A stretch of DNA of 64,000 nt, taken from Adineta ricciae. Lineage: Eukaryota; Rotifera; Eurotatoria; Adinetida; Adinetidae. The stretch lies in the NCBI GenBank assembly GCA_905250025.1, contig CAJNOJ010000083.1, positions 124,001-188,000 of the forward strand, read 5' to 3'. Position numbers and translations under genes: made by a program. Positions 50,810 through 62,087 of this stretch are shown here, piece by piece; the first letter of the stretch is position 1; each line of letters opens with the position of its first letter. The notes beneath the pieces were generated by a model. It was not told where the DNA came from. It was given only the letters and a program-made list of their open reading frames with translations, and made no database searches.

Positions 50810-51259
50810 TTGAATTCATACATGTAGATAGTACGATTTCTATGCTAATGATCGAAAGACTTCTGGAATAAATCAAATGAAGATCATATAACAGAACTGA
50901 ACGTTTTTTTTTCTCTTCCTTTTTTCTTGCATGTGTTGAAAAATCACAGACAAAACGAGAAGAAGAACAAACACAAAGTGAGAAAAGACAAAGAGCGCGC
51001 ACGCATACGCAAAAGAGAAAAATGACAAATACATACACATATCATGATTTTTCTTTGCTAGATACTTTTTTTTTGTCTATTAAAAAAGAAAGAGAGAGAG
51101 AGAGATAGACAAGTTTTTTCAACTTTCAGGGTCTTCATATTTGTACATAATGACAATCAATTCATCTATTTCTTGGTTTTGTTTTGTCTGAAGAAAGAAA
51201 AACATGTAAGAGAGTACACACACAAGCACACCGAGAACAAAGTCGGACAAGAACAGTAA
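50810..51259. other. Spacer between convergent TRIM-B and RBM25 genes
   Basis: About 450 bases with a ggaataaatc signal near 50867 and an (AG)n run near 51089-51106. No gene is seen. Confidence 0.45.
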
Positions 51260-54200
51260 TTATTTGCTGAGACCTTGTCGTTTAGCTTCGATTTCATAGA
51301 CGATTAGTCGCCACATTTTCACAACAAACACTTCTGCTTCATCGTCGAGTACAACACGTATATCAGCTAGAATCGCTTCAGCACTCTTCTTCGACATGAT
51401 GGATGAACAAATAAAATCTGTTAAAGTGGCTTCCTCTTCTCCAATATATTCAACAATTTTCTTCGTAACCCATGGCTTAATGCGTTTTTCCATGAGATTC
51501 TAAAATTAATAGTTTCAATAAGCAAAGAATGAACAGATAGAAAGCACGTACCGAATCAAGAAGTGACCAATCCAATGGAAAAGTGAACAAATCTTCTTTC
51601 TTCGTTGGAATACTTTCGATTAGTTTTCGAACAGCTTGACGTTTTTCTTCTTGTGCTTGAGCAGAATTGGCATTATTTGTTGGCGTCACAGCAGTCGCCT
51701 TCCCAGCTGACGTGCGATTTGATGAATCGTCTTTCATATTGGGAGAGTTTTGTGCTATTGGTGCAGGTTGCTGATCAGGAATCGCTGATAATTTTGATTT
51801 TTTCTGATACGTATTCGCACTATCGTCATCTTGATCATCACGAAAAGCCTGAAATAGAATCGGATTATTGATATGAGAAAGGAGATTTCGTTTCGGAAAA
51901 TCTACATCATTAACAGCAAGCTTGCGTTTTGATGGTATTTTCGTGCCGGTGATTGGTGCACCACCAAGTGCTGATGTTTGGCGAGGACTAGTTTTTGCTT
52001 CTGAAAAACAAAACAGATAGTCAAGACAGAATATCCACCGGATAGTCTTCCACTCACCCATTTGAGGGGAACTAGCTTGTCGTGATGCTTGTTCAATACT
52101 TCCAGTGCCTAAAACAGATGATGAATGTGTTCGTTTCATATGAAAAAGAACATCCTACTTGTATTTGCTGATTCAACAGGTGCAACATTACTGCTATCCT
52201 TCCGATGATTGGTTGGCTGTTCATCGTTATCTAATTCATCTCCTGATTCATCACTTGCACGCGTTAAATCGGCTAAACTTTTCCGGATTGATTCTTCTTC
52301 TTTTTCCAAACGTCGTTTAATTTCCGCATCGACATCGTCAATATTACCTTGAAGTAATAGTTTCTGACGAAGCTCTTCGATTTCTTCTTTTTCATGACGG
52401 CGATCACGATTGTCAAGATCGATTTCATGTTCGCGATCTTTCAAACGACGAGCCAACGATGATTCACTACAATAAACAACCCAAAAAATGAAACTTCGAC
52501 AAGTGAAAGACAAAAAAAACGAACTTGTAATATTTTGGATCGTCATTTTCATCGTTGTAATCTTCGAAGAATGCTAATAGACGTTTGCCTTCTTTTTCTT
52601 CGTCATGTAATCGAGCTAGTTCACGACGTTTCTCCATTTTATAATCGTTTTGTTTCTTTCGTTCACGTTGTTCCCAGGTTTTCAGTCGCTAAAACAAGCA
52701 TCAAAATTTCGATTTGCAAATCGTCTTTTCTGATAAACTTACTTCTCGATAACGACTTTCTTTTTCTCGTAAACGTCGATCGGCTTTCTTTTTCTCTAGA
52801 ATATCCTCGTCGTCTTCATCACCAGGATAGCTTTTAGATACAGGCGACTTTGTTCGAGAACGATGACGATTGTAACGGGATGAAGAAGGTGGTGAACGAC
52901 GATCATATCGCGACGATGACGGTGGACTACGTCGATCACTTGTTCGATTACGTACAGAATTACTTGTATTGCTTCGTGATGATGAACTACGATATCGATC
53001 ATCACTAGGTGAAGATCGATCACGTCGACTTGTACCACTACGTTCATGTTTGGGTGATGAACGATCACGTGATGACGGCGGTGAAACTGACGATTTATGA
53101 TTGCCACTCGAAGCAGCTTCTTCAGCTGCACGTTTCTCACGTAGTAATGCACGTTCACGTTCATAACGATCTTTGCGTTCTTTTTCTGTGTTACGCATTT
53201 TGGTATCTTCATCTTTGAAGCGATCACGAAACATGAGGATTTCATTATTGATCAAACTTCGTTTCCCTTCTTCGTCGTCGCCGCCAACTCCACTGTCAGA
53301 GCGCCGCGTGCTGGGAGAACCAGCGTTTGCTGCCGATGAATCTCCTATTGGGGCGATCAACGCGGGTGCTTGTGACATCGGAGGCCCAGCTGCAGCAGCA
53401 GCGGCTGCTTCACGCGCAGCCAATTCTTTTGCTTCTAATGCACGTTGATTCATCTCGCGCGAATACTCCCGCATAATCGTTTCGAGTGATAACTTAATTG
53501 TATGATCTTCGCGACGTGTGGCATCGTCGATGTAGTCATCTTCTTCTTCTTCGATTTCACCTTCTTCACCGGATTTTTTCTACAAAAAGAAACAAAGAAT
53601 CTAGTATACAACGAGTTTCATTCAAATTTGTCTTTACTTTTCCATCTGGATCGGTACTGTTCGATTTCTTTCCATCTTCGTCATCGTCATCTTCTTCATA
53701 GATAAATTTGAATGCCGTTGTATCATTCGCAGCTCGTTTAGCTAGTTCATGACGTTTCTTCTTTTTGTATTCGTCGAGTAATGCCTTCGTCTTCGAATCG
53801 ACTTTAACCTAAAGAAAACAAACCGAATTAGATCTCATGCTAAACCGTCTCATCGTTCATTCAATAAAGAAACATATAAATATGTGTCCTAGATTACATC
53901 TCGAATAAAAAAGAAAAGACATTTCTCAATAGAAGGAACCACTCACTCTTGTGCATTTTTTTTCTGAAAGAATGACGATTTGTGTGTCAATGAACACTAA
54001 GAACAAAAAGATGTTTCATAGAACAAAATCACTTAATGAATCATGTGTACAAATTGTTACCAGATCAATGTCTGTCTCGTGTTGAAAACCAAATTAAATC
54101 AATTAGGACACAAACTGATCATCGACTGAAAACATCCGGGAGCTCTACCACAATAGAAAAACACTCACGTGTTTATTTGTTGAAAACAAGGATCTAATAG

Positions 54201-54908
54201 TCGTTGACCGAAACGAAAAAAAATCTTCTTTACTAATCACTTACGACTAATTTTTTATCTTGAATTAGCCAACCGTTAAGCAAACGAATACAACGGAGTG
54301 TACCTTCAGGATTTTCATATTCACAAAAACCAAATGCTAAAGAAGAGAACTATTCAATAAGAAAAGCCAATCAATCAGTCAAGAAATGTTACCTTGAAGT
54401 TTACCATTAGCACCTTGTACACGTTTCCAATTGACCACGCTACCACAGTTCTAACAAAAGAAAATAGAGTTTGAAATTTGAACTAGAGATAACATATCAG
54501 TTCGATAACACATGAGATATTTGAGTTCGAAAAGTTTTAAGAGCTGTTTCTTTTTAGCACTCATCATCACTTACGTGAAGCATTCGTTTGATCATTGCAT
54601 CAGGTGCTCGGTCTGATATACTTCCAACAAACACAGTCGTTGCCGCTTGAAGGCGACTCTTCTACAACAAAAAAAAGCCCTACATATTAAAACTAGAACA
54701 CGATTTCTATAGCAAACCTTTTCGCCGTCTGCTGTTTTATGAGCACCATTCGTTGGTATACCAGGTGGTGGTATTGCCATCTAAACGATACAAATTGAAT
54801 CCTAGCAATGGGACTAAAATGACTTACATTAGGTGGCATCATCATAGGTGCGCCGGGAGGGAGGAATGGTATTGGGGGTATGATCGGCATATGCGGTGGG
54901 AAAGACAT
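51260..54908 (-). CDS. RBM25: RBM25 splicing factor homologue (RRM, RE/RD-rich, PWI)
   Basis: About twelve exons. The start at 54908 reads MSFPPHMPIIPPIPFLPPGA, a Pro-rich head typical of RBM25. The RRM has RNP2-like TVFVGSISDRAPDAMIKRML and RNP1-like AFGFCEYENPEGTLRCIRLL. An acidic stretch (EEDDDDEDGKKS) and a long Arg/Glu/Asp/Ser region follow (ERKDRYERERALLREKRAAE; RRSPPSSSRYDRRSPPSSSR). The C terminus is a PWI domain: MEKRIKPWVTKKIVEYIGEE to LIVYEIEAKRQGLSK. RBM25 associates with the U1 snRNP and modulates 5' splice-site choice. Two introns are notable: a 57-nt stop-free one near 52001-52057, and a longer one near 53820-54245. Confidence 0.93.
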
Positions 54909-55273
54909 TGTTCTGTTTGACGTTTTTAATTGCTATTGTGACAAATTGGACAGAGAACACTTGACATACAAATGCACATTCTAGAAAGAAAATAAAAGTG
55001 ATCAACAAAAAATGTATCGAATTTGTTTCTTTTTTTCCAATTGCACTAGATGACAATATTCTAACCGTTTTATTTTTGTTGAAGTTACGAGGTTATATGA
55101 ATGTATGACTGAAATGAGTTGATACATAAGAGATAGTTAAGAATCTAAGACTGACCGTCGTCGTATGGAATAGAAGAGAACACACAAAACAAAGAACAAA
55201 ACAACCAGCAAGAATAAGTATAGAAACAAGAAAACAAAGAAAAATAAATGTTTTTCGTGCTAATTGACGCTTC
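54909..55273 (-). other. Spacer, RBM25 promoter and TMEM14 3' UTR
   Basis: About 365 bases between two minus-strand genes. No coding signal beyond short frames. Confidence 0.4.
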
Positions 55274-55899
55274 TTATTTGAGGTACGGATAGTTGCGATA
55301 GACTTGAAATGCCGATAAGCCAAAAACAATAAGACTTGGGAAAACTTTACGACCGATTAAGAACCGTAATAGCATAATGACACCGAGAACAGAGGCGATC
55401 TAAAAAAAGAACAAAGATGAATATGTAAACTAGATTTGCTCGTATTTACAGCCAAGTTAGCGACGTTATTTTGACGTGTGGGATGCATTCCATTGTAGAG
55501 AGTCCACGATCCGAAAAGAACACCTGTAAAGCTAATTCATAGAACATTTACTTCAAAAACGATCGCGACATACCAAATAAGAGTGAGATGGCGCTTCCCC
55601 GACGGAAATAACCAAGTAAACCTCCGAGAACTAGAATAAGATGTTTCATGAAAGAAAAAAGAACAATTCAATCGAAATTACAACACTTACTTAAAGCAGC
55701 GCCGTAAATAGTACTAAATTGATCTTGAGTGTGCATGATGTAATAAATCAGAAAAAACAATACGATTGATAAAGATTCGTGTGATTCGTCTAAAATAACG
55801 AGAGGAAGAGATAGCGAAATGTGTGTCTACTCAGGTATACAGATGAGACTAATAAGCGAAAAAGTATACACTGCACTCAGAAACGACGGTGGCGGCCAT
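55274..55899 (-). CDS. TMEM14-family small membrane protein
   Basis: Five short exons. The start at 55899 (MAATVVSEC) splices in phase to NESHESLSIVLFFLIYYIMH. Next come the family's Gly-rich helix (LGGLLGYFRRGSAISLLFG), LFGSWTLYNGMHPTRQNNVA and IASVLGVIMLLRFLIGRKVF, ending YRNYPYLK. The pattern G(x)GYxRxGS..SL..G followed by M..RF...K..P matches TMEM14 (UPF0136). The family has three to four helices, and vertebrate TMEM14C works in mitochondrial porphyrin import. Which TMEM14 subtype this is cannot be told. The N-terminal exon is the least certain. Confidence 0.75.
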
Positions 55900-56659
55900 G
55901 TTGATTCTTACGTATATTATTTTAGAATACAAAGACGAAGCTTGTTCTCTATATAGATCATTCAATGCAATTATAAGACACCTATGCAATATGACAAGTG
56001 CTTCGATTGGCAGATACCTGAAATAACAATATTGTTCTTCTGGCCAATCCGGATCGTAACCGATCGGAAGATGCCACTAGTGAACAAGTTAGTGGAGCAC
56101 CCAGGCGCTTTGGTTTCATCGAAGTAAAATCATACAGAATGCTTTATATGCTCAAAAAATCTGCACAAGGAAGGTTGGGATATTATGGTTGAGAAAAGAA
56201 ATCGGGATAGCGAGAATATACTCTGTACTTACACTCTATCAACAGAAAAAGAATGGTAATAATGACTATCTTTCGTTTGAATCACGTGTTATAGAATATA
56301 GAAAAACAAAAAATAAATAAGTTACGCAGTTCGTCGAAGGCTGAAAATATACATTTTGTGTCGTAAACTTAATCACCATCACATACGTCGTTAAGAAAAA
56401 ATGTAAATATATCATTTTTACCATTGAATACAATCATTCTCGTCAAAATATACATGGCCAATCACATCAAAAGTCATTGTGATATATTATTGAATTTTGA
56501 CAAAAAAAAACGAGTTCAGTATGATATCATAAACGGTACAACAACGATCAATACGAGACGAATGTGCGATTATTATACATATATATATATATATATATAC
56601 GTTAGACAACATAAAAAGATATTGTTCACACAGATTTATGTACACATGTACAACATCGA
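55900..56659. other. Spacer between SEC62 and TMEM14, with TA microsatellite
   Basis: About 760 bases between same-strand genes. A (TA)n tract sits at 56577-56599. No gene is supported. Confidence 0.45.
56577..56599. repeat. (TA)n microsatellite
   Basis: A run of TA dinucleotides downstream of SEC62. Confidence 0.85.
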
Positions 56660-57730
56660 CTATTTTGTTTCTAATTCTTCTTTTGACAAGACTTCAAACC
56701 CATCATCTGCTAATCGCTGTCGTTTAGTTTCTTCTTCTGAATCAACAGCTTGTTCAGGAAGGTTTCTTTCTTCATCTGCTTGTTCATTTTCATTTGAAAT
56801 TTCTTTCGTCTTCTTCTCTTTCGTTGGAGCATTGATTACATACAATGGGACAAACGATTCAAAAAATCCCACATCCTCTGTTAAATTCGGCAAGAACCAG
56901 AATCGTATATTACCCATAGTCACTAACCAAACTAAAGCAAAGATAATATATTTAAGAACTGCCAACGAGAGTAATGCTCCGAGTAAGCTCGCCAAGGTAA
57001 TCGATACGTAATAAACTCCTGTTCGAACTTGTGATGGCCATAGCGGAAAAAGACAGACACCAATGCAGCCAATAACTAACAATCCACCAATGATGTATTG
57101 CTTAATCGTCGTCGGTGAATAAGTCCAGACAAAGAAATCGTTCGGTGAATCGACAAATACTTGATCGCCGTGTAATTCAAATTTGAACTTCTTCTTTTTC
57201 AGTTTCTCTTTCAATTCATCATCATTCACTGGTGATTCAGTAACGGATGAGGGAGCATTCTCTTTTTGTTTATTTTTGCGTTGACGTATGGCACGAGGTG
57301 TATTGAATTGCGATGTGTCTTCATTAGTCTCGGAACCGACATTGGCATCTTTGTAGACTTTAGTAACGCGACGACACATTTCGTGATCCAAGAACTTTCG
57401 AAGCATCTAGACAATAAGCAATTTGTGCGAATAGATTTGTTTATGAAATCGCTCTAATCATACTTGAACAGCGTCGTGTTTTGAGGAAAAACAAATAGGG
57501 AATTTTCCGTTGTTTGTAGCCTTTGTGCTTATTGATGACCATTTTGATTCAGTTAAACACTCAACTGCTTTCGATCCAGTGAAATAAACAACTTGCATAC
57601 CCATCAGAACGCCTTTTTTCGTCGGACATTGGAACCGAAGGTACTTCGCAATGGATTTTTCAATTGGTGTTAACTCGGGAAGATCGTCGGATGAACGACG
57701 ACGTCGAGACTTTTTCCGACCTTCAGACAT
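56660..57730 (-). CDS. SEC62: SEC62, ER translocon subunit
   Basis: Two exons. The start at 57730 reads MSEGRKKSRRRRSSDDLPEL. The conserved N-terminal domain reads IAKYLRFQCPTKKGVLMGMQ and VVYFTGSKAVECLTESKW. A splice (DAVQ|MLRKFL) joins LLRKF-type residues and the KKFKFELHGDQVFVDSPNDF block. The two membrane helices are YIIGGLLVIGCIGVCLFPLW and VYYVSITLASLLGALLSLAV. The acidic/basic tail ends SKEELETK. SEC62 assists Sec61/Sec63 in post-translational import into the ER and acts as an ER-phagy receptor in mammals. Length and order are normal. A longer in-frame start at 57757 exists but adds nothing conserved. Confidence 0.93.
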
Positions 57731-57932
57731 GCTTGTACTGGCGTGATCAGTCAACAATTCTCGGAAGAAGAAAAAGGAAATCTAGCAAATGATGATTTGC
57801 TGAACATGTGGCGCCACCCGACTGCCGATTCGAATGGTCGAAATATTGAACCATTGATGAGAGGATAAAAACCGTGCAAACTAGCTATCGTTTCATTCCC
57901 AGTTTAATTTGAATTTCAACACAGAAGACAAC
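57731..57932. promoter_or_regulatory. Divergent promoter interval, SEC62 and CPSF4
   Basis: Two hundred bases between divergent starts. It must hold both promoters if the models are right. Confidence 0.45.
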
Positions 57933-58122
57933 ATGTTGATGCAAGATATCATAGCACCTGTTCAGAACATTCATTTCGATCTCGATGAAATCGTCTGTTC
58001 TCAACAGGGCGCTTTGCCACTACCTTTTCCTAATATGGACAAAGCAAATGTTGGAGTGTGTGAATTTTTCTTGCGTTCAAGTTGCTCAAATCAACGCTGC
58101 CCGTTTCGACATATACACGGTG
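57933..58122 (+). CDS. CPSF4: CPSF4 (CPSF30) N-terminal exon, cut off at the N
   Basis: The ATG at 57933 gives MLMQDIIAPVQNIHFDLDEI, then GALPLPFPNMDKANVGVCEF and the first CCCH finger (CEFFLRSSCSNQRCPFRHIH). This closely follows the start of vertebrate CPSF4, the polyadenylation-signal binding subunit of CPSF. The frame ends at the N at 58123. CACGGTG just before it could be the start of an intron. The four remaining CCCH fingers are not found anywhere to the right, so the gene is broken by the join. Confidence 0.88.
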
Positions 58123-58123
58123 N
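58123..58123. other. Single ambiguous base at a probable contig join
   Basis: The only n in the window. Left of it is an unfinished CPSF4 exon. Right of it starts the second copy of the 29996 block, and the homology begins at the very next base. Confidence 0.9.
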
Positions 58124-59132
58124 CCTCCTTATGTGTATGCGATTCTTCCTTTTGAACATTAACGAGTAGACGTTTGCATTAGCTTGTCCAATTAACTAAC
58201 TCGATCAATCAAAAAGCATCAAGGCTTTTTGTATGTGTGTGTGTCAATGTACTTAATCGCGCAGTCGGGGGGCGGAGACAAATGGTGTTCATCTACTTAC
58301 AGAGAATTTGTACAGTTTCCCGTCTATTTCTTCAAACAATTGAACACATTTTCAAATTATTGTGATTCTAGGATCAAGATCAACAACAGTAACGTGCATT
58401 CATTCTATTTTCATAAGCTTCTATCGATTAACTAGCGTCATTTGAAAGAAAAAAGAGCGAATGTTCATTTCTTTTCAGACGCCCACCATCAATTTAGATC
58501 TAATGTGTGTATTGATACTCAAGTTTCTTTGCCTTTTTTGTGTCTCTCTATATTTTCTTCGGAAAGGTCATCTCACATGTATATACACATCTTCTTCCGG
58601 CATTGTGATGTGAGAACGAAGAATGAACAAGTTCGCGACAACATCTGCTCAATAAGAATATTAAAGGAAATAGATAGCCATTATATTTATGAATACACAG
58701 AAGCATAAATGATTTATAAAAATGGATCATTGAATGAACAAAAAAACTGATTTAATATGTGGTTATCTATTTCATTGATGAAAAGCGTTAATGGACGATC
58801 GTTTTTTATGGTGCATCGCCAGCCATTATACATTATTTATTGACCATGTTCATCGGTTATCTTACTTGAGAAAACGACGAGAGATAGAATGAATATGTTA
58901 TTTAGAACGAAGTTGAATTGATGTTTGCTGTAGATAGACGTGTTTCCGTTGTAGAGGTTAATATGGTGCTCCATTGTGCAGCCAAAACTGAAATTGAATG
59001 TAGTGCAAAGCGCCGAAATTGACTTATTACGTACTTGCTGTTGTTAGTATTGAAGTTCTCTGTTTCAAAGAAAAAATTTCAGTTGAATTCATGCTCTTGT
59101 TTGCTAATGACACTGAAAATACAGTAAAGCTA
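58124..59132. other. Gene-free left part of copy B
   Basis: About 1 kb downstream of the Thr/Ser-rich gene (minus). By eye it is only about 2 percent different from copy A over the first 600 bases. Short frames are shared with copy A but show no constraint pattern. Confidence 0.45.
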
Positions 59133-60080
59133 TCAAGATCTGAATAGATTGAGGGTGTTACTTCGCTGAGATGTAGTGATGATTGTTTTTTTTGCATCAG
59201 AGGTAACCGGAATTGAAGTTTCGACGTTTAATGTTGTGTTGGTTGGTATTGTACGCAGTATTTGTGCAGATGTATTCGAAGTGTCAGTCGAAGTTTCGTG
59301 AACTTTCGTTATGCTGGTCATAGTTATCGTTCCAAATGAGACGGCTTCCGATATATTAGTTAAATTCAAATGATGGGCAGTTGTATCGATCATCATCGAT
59401 GATTCGTTCGATGGTATTTCCGAAGTATAAAAGCGTGTGCTCATTTCACTGGCTTCTCTATCAATTGCTGCCGTTGTCTCACGTAAATCCTCATTTGAAT
59501 CAGTCACGACACTAGCCTGGTCGATTGGTACGGTATTGTTAGAATATATTTCTTCGATAGTAGGTGTCGTTTCATCGGTTGTTAACGCTTCTGAAGCGGC
59601 AGTTGTTGGATCTATGGATGAGGCCAATCTTGTGTTTAATGGATTAGTTGTACCTACAGGAGCTGATGTACTTTTCCTAGTGACTAGTTTCGTCGTCAAC
59701 AGATTCGCTAGTGAGGAAATTCCATTCGCTGTGGTAATCTTGTTGAACATAGTCAAATTAGGATCAGTAGTTGCCTCAGCAGTACTTGTACTTGTAGCTG
59801 CCTCAGCAATACTTGTACTTGTACTTGTAGTTGCCTCAGCAGTACTTGTACTTGTACTTGTACTTGTACTTGTAGCTGCCTCAGCAATACTTGTACTTGT
59901 ACTTGTAGTTGCCTCAGCAGTACTTGTACTTGTACTTGTAGTTGCTGATAATGTAGTTTCACTTGGTATGTTGTTACGTCTACTCCTCATATAGACTGGA
60001 ATCAAAAGTATGACTACGGCGACTGTCACCGTAGCTAAAATACCAAAGATGATGGTTAGCTTACGCTGTGATAAAGGCAT
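59133..60080 (-). CDS. Thr/Ser-rich membrane protein, copy B, expanded and C-terminally altered
   Basis: The start at 60080 reads MPLSQRKLTIIFGILATVTV with the same helix and VYMRSRRNN. Residues about 45-105 are an expanded Thr-Ser/Ala-Glu-Ala repeat absent from copy A (one unit there). Downstream it follows copy A until near residue 300. A one-base insertion relative to copy A (cagcgaagtaacacc against caccgaagtacacc, around 59160) then shifts the frame to a stop at 59133. The copy A tail remains readable past this point in another frame, and the acceptor of the proposed last exon is changed (ttttag to ttttgg, about 58983). The reading end is therefore abnormal; the protein may be a shortened allele. 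Confidence 0.6.
   Translation of the reverse strand: MPLSQRKLTIIFGILATVTVAVVILLIPVYMRSRRNNIPSETTLSATTSTSTSTAEATTSTSTSIAEAATSTSTSTSTSTAEATTSTSTSIAEAATSTSTAEATTDPNLTMFNKITTANGISSLANLLTTKLVTRKSTSAPVGTTNPLNTRLASSIDPTTAASEALTTDETTPTIEEIYSNNTVPIDQASVVTDSNEDLRETTAAIDREASEMSTRFYTSEIPSNESSMMIDTTAHHLNLTNISEAVSFGTITMTSITKVHETSTDTSNTSAQILRTIPTNTTLNVETSIPVTSDAKKTIITTSQRSNTLNLFRS
59763..59945. repeat. Coding minisatellite (VNTR) in the Thr/Ser-rich gene
   Basis: Units built on acttgtacttgt plus tagttgcctcagcagt recur about six times, encoding Ser/Thr pairs and AEA on the minus strand. Copy A at about 31700-31730 has a single unit. Length keeps the frame. Confidence 0.9.
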
Positions 60081-61033
60081 AGCAATTAGTTACATATCCG
60101 ATAAATAATCGAGAATGAAAATGAACGGTGGAAAATTCTTGTCTTAAAAAAATCGCTTTTGCTGACAAACATGATACTATACTCTCGGATTTCCATCTCC
60201 GTCGCATTAGCCTTTGATTTTCCTATTTCCTAAGAATATTTTGTAAAAAACTCGGCTTTTAATATTGATTTTCTCGCTAGTGTTTGTTCGTTCTACGACT
60301 GAATCCATTCGAAACTTGTTTCACTTGTCCTATGAGACAAGGCAGCTTTAATAAACGGATCGATTATCAATCAGTAATTATTTGCATATTGCGTGCAGGA
60401 GTGTGTTTGGCGTAAATTCGAAGAGAAGAACTCCACTCGATTGTAAAATACTTGAATTGATTTATCGTTGTTGACGCAAGAGACGCAAATATTGATTTGG
60501 AATAAAACTGCAAGCAAAAGGCTTTATCCAAGTGTCGTCTATTGTCGAATCGCTTACGGAAGGATTATACGAACCAAACGAGACTCATCTGGTATGGTGA
60601 AGTTCATGATCACTTGGGAATTTTGAAATTATGAGTGACAGAACGCGTAAGTTTCCTTGAATAAGTGCATAACAGTGTTATATTTCTGCATCAACTTCTG
60701 TTAAATAGTCGTTTATCTAAGATTTAACTTTCTCAGACTAATTTTTTAAGAACCTATATCTCTTTCATTTATTATTCTTCTTCAATCAATCATTCTTTTG
60801 AAAATACCCAGTAGAGCCGATTTCATACGCTTTCTCTTTCCACAACTCGAGAAACATTTCCAATACGAAGAGCACTTTGTAATAAAAAGAAGTCAATCGC
60901 TTTACATTTATCATTTCTAGATTTACATAACTTCAATCATCCGTTGTTCGAGCTGTTCTTTACAGGTAAACAAGTAATGTATTTACTATTGTACACTCGT
61001 ATACAACTTTTTACTCTCAGCTACATTCGAAAC
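60081..61033. promoter_or_regulatory. Divergent promoter interval, copy B
   Basis: It matches copy A. The 5' UTR intron (tttacag|gtaaac ... actctcag) is conserved before the small plus-strand gene. Confidence 0.5.
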
Positions 61034-61240
61034 ATGATCACTGTAGAACAACAGCATCAACATCAATGTTCTTCGAAGGCTATAACTCACAACACTTCAA
61101 TAACCTATAAATTTCGAAGAACATATCTGGTCATCGACATTGAACCTACCGTAAATGAAGCAGATCTATCGAACGATCGGTCGTATTATTCACGTCTGAA
61201 AGATAATCTACCATACGGTGAGTTAAGAAGAGTAGACTAG
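61034..61240 (+). CDS. Small conserved protein or first exon, copy B
   Basis: MITVEQQHQHQCSSKAIT onward matches copy A with a few substitutions and one extra His-Gln pair. After LPYG it reads ELRRVD and stops at 61240. In copy A the stop comes at once, so the reading beyond GGTGAGT is probably intron in both. Confidence 0.45.
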   Translation: MITVEQQHQHQCSSKAITHNTSITYKFRRTYLVIDIEPTVNEADLSNDRSYYSRLKDNLPYGELRRVD

Positions 61241-61526
61241 ACTTCATTCTGAAGTTGTTTCGTAACGTTATCGTTGCCGTTTTTTTTTCCTTTCTTTCTT
61301 TCTTTCACGTATTGTTATTCCATGAGATGAGTAATACAACTCGAATGACGTTGAAGGTCGTGTTGTGCGTTATTTCTTGTATTGCTTGAAAATAAGGGTA
61401 GAATCGATAGAAAAAACAACCATTATGGCGATAGTGTTGTTGTTGTTGTTGTCAGAGGAAAGTAGTTAATGAAAGATTAAAAAAAGAACGCACGTTTCGA
61501 TGTGTTTTTAAAAGTACAAGTGTAAA

Positions 61527-62087
61527 ATGAGTTCATCAGATGATGAGTCCGACGCGATGTCTGTTGTTTTCGTATCATTGAACATTACGGAGACGACAAA
61601 TGTAAACGGAACTGGTAATTTGACAAAAACGTTTTCGAAAAGTAATTTTCAGAAATCAATACGAAGAGTAGATCTACACGATTGTGTCAATTCACTTTTA
61701 GGACCAAATGAAGATTCATCAATTACAAATATTTTAGTTGGTATTGGTATCGTCGCAGTTGCGCTAGGTTTACTCGTTGCACTGATAAAATTGATACGAA
61801 TATGCTACAAAATGTGGCAAGCAGAAGATGAGGAGGAGAACAAAACAGATCAAAGTATGTTTGACAACGAAATCTTTCTTTTCGTTCATCAGATTTTCAT
61901 TTTAGTGAAAAATGCACCACTTCTACCTTTGTCAGGTTCAAAAGCCGTTCGTCGAAATTCATCTATACGTAATCCAAACGCTCCGATACATCGCTCAAGT
62001 CTTAATATTGAAACTCAAATGGAAATCCGACAGAAACGGCTCTCACAAACGTACAGTAACACTCCACCGGCTGTCAAAAAACCTTAA
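61527..62087 (+). CDS. Single-pass membrane protein of unknown family, copy B
   Basis: A 186-codon frame collinear with copy A. Differences lie mainly in the N-terminal part (DAMSVV, NVNGTG, KSIRR, LHDC, NSLL) and in the putative 51-nt intron segment. The helix and the SSIRNPNAPIHRSSLNIETQ tail are unchanged at protein level despite several silent changes. The intron sites (GTATGT..TTTTAG) are kept, and its length is again a multiple of three. Confidence 0.65.
   Translation: MSSSDDESDAMSVVFVSLNITETTNVNGTGNLTKTFSKSNFQKSIRRVDLHDCVNSLLGPNEDSSITNILVGIGIVAVALGLLVALIKLIRICYKMWQAEDEEENKTDQSMFDNEIFLFVHQIFILVKNAPLLPLSGSKAVRRNSSIRNPNAPIHRSSLNIETQMEIRQKRLSQTYSNTPPAVKKP

Noticed and set aside
52796..53245. 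His/Val-rich 149-codon frame over RBM25
   Set aside because: It is a shifted reading of the Arg/Ser/Asp-rich RBM25 exon.
59763..59945. CRISPR-like or regulatory repeat array
   Set aside because: The units are contiguous, in frame and without spacers; it is a coding minisatellite in a eukaryotic gene.
59437..59994. Long plus-strand frame (Val/Leu-rich) opposite the Thr/Ser-rich gene
   Set aside because: It is the antisense shadow of the minus-strand Thr/Ser repeat and is not kept in copy A.
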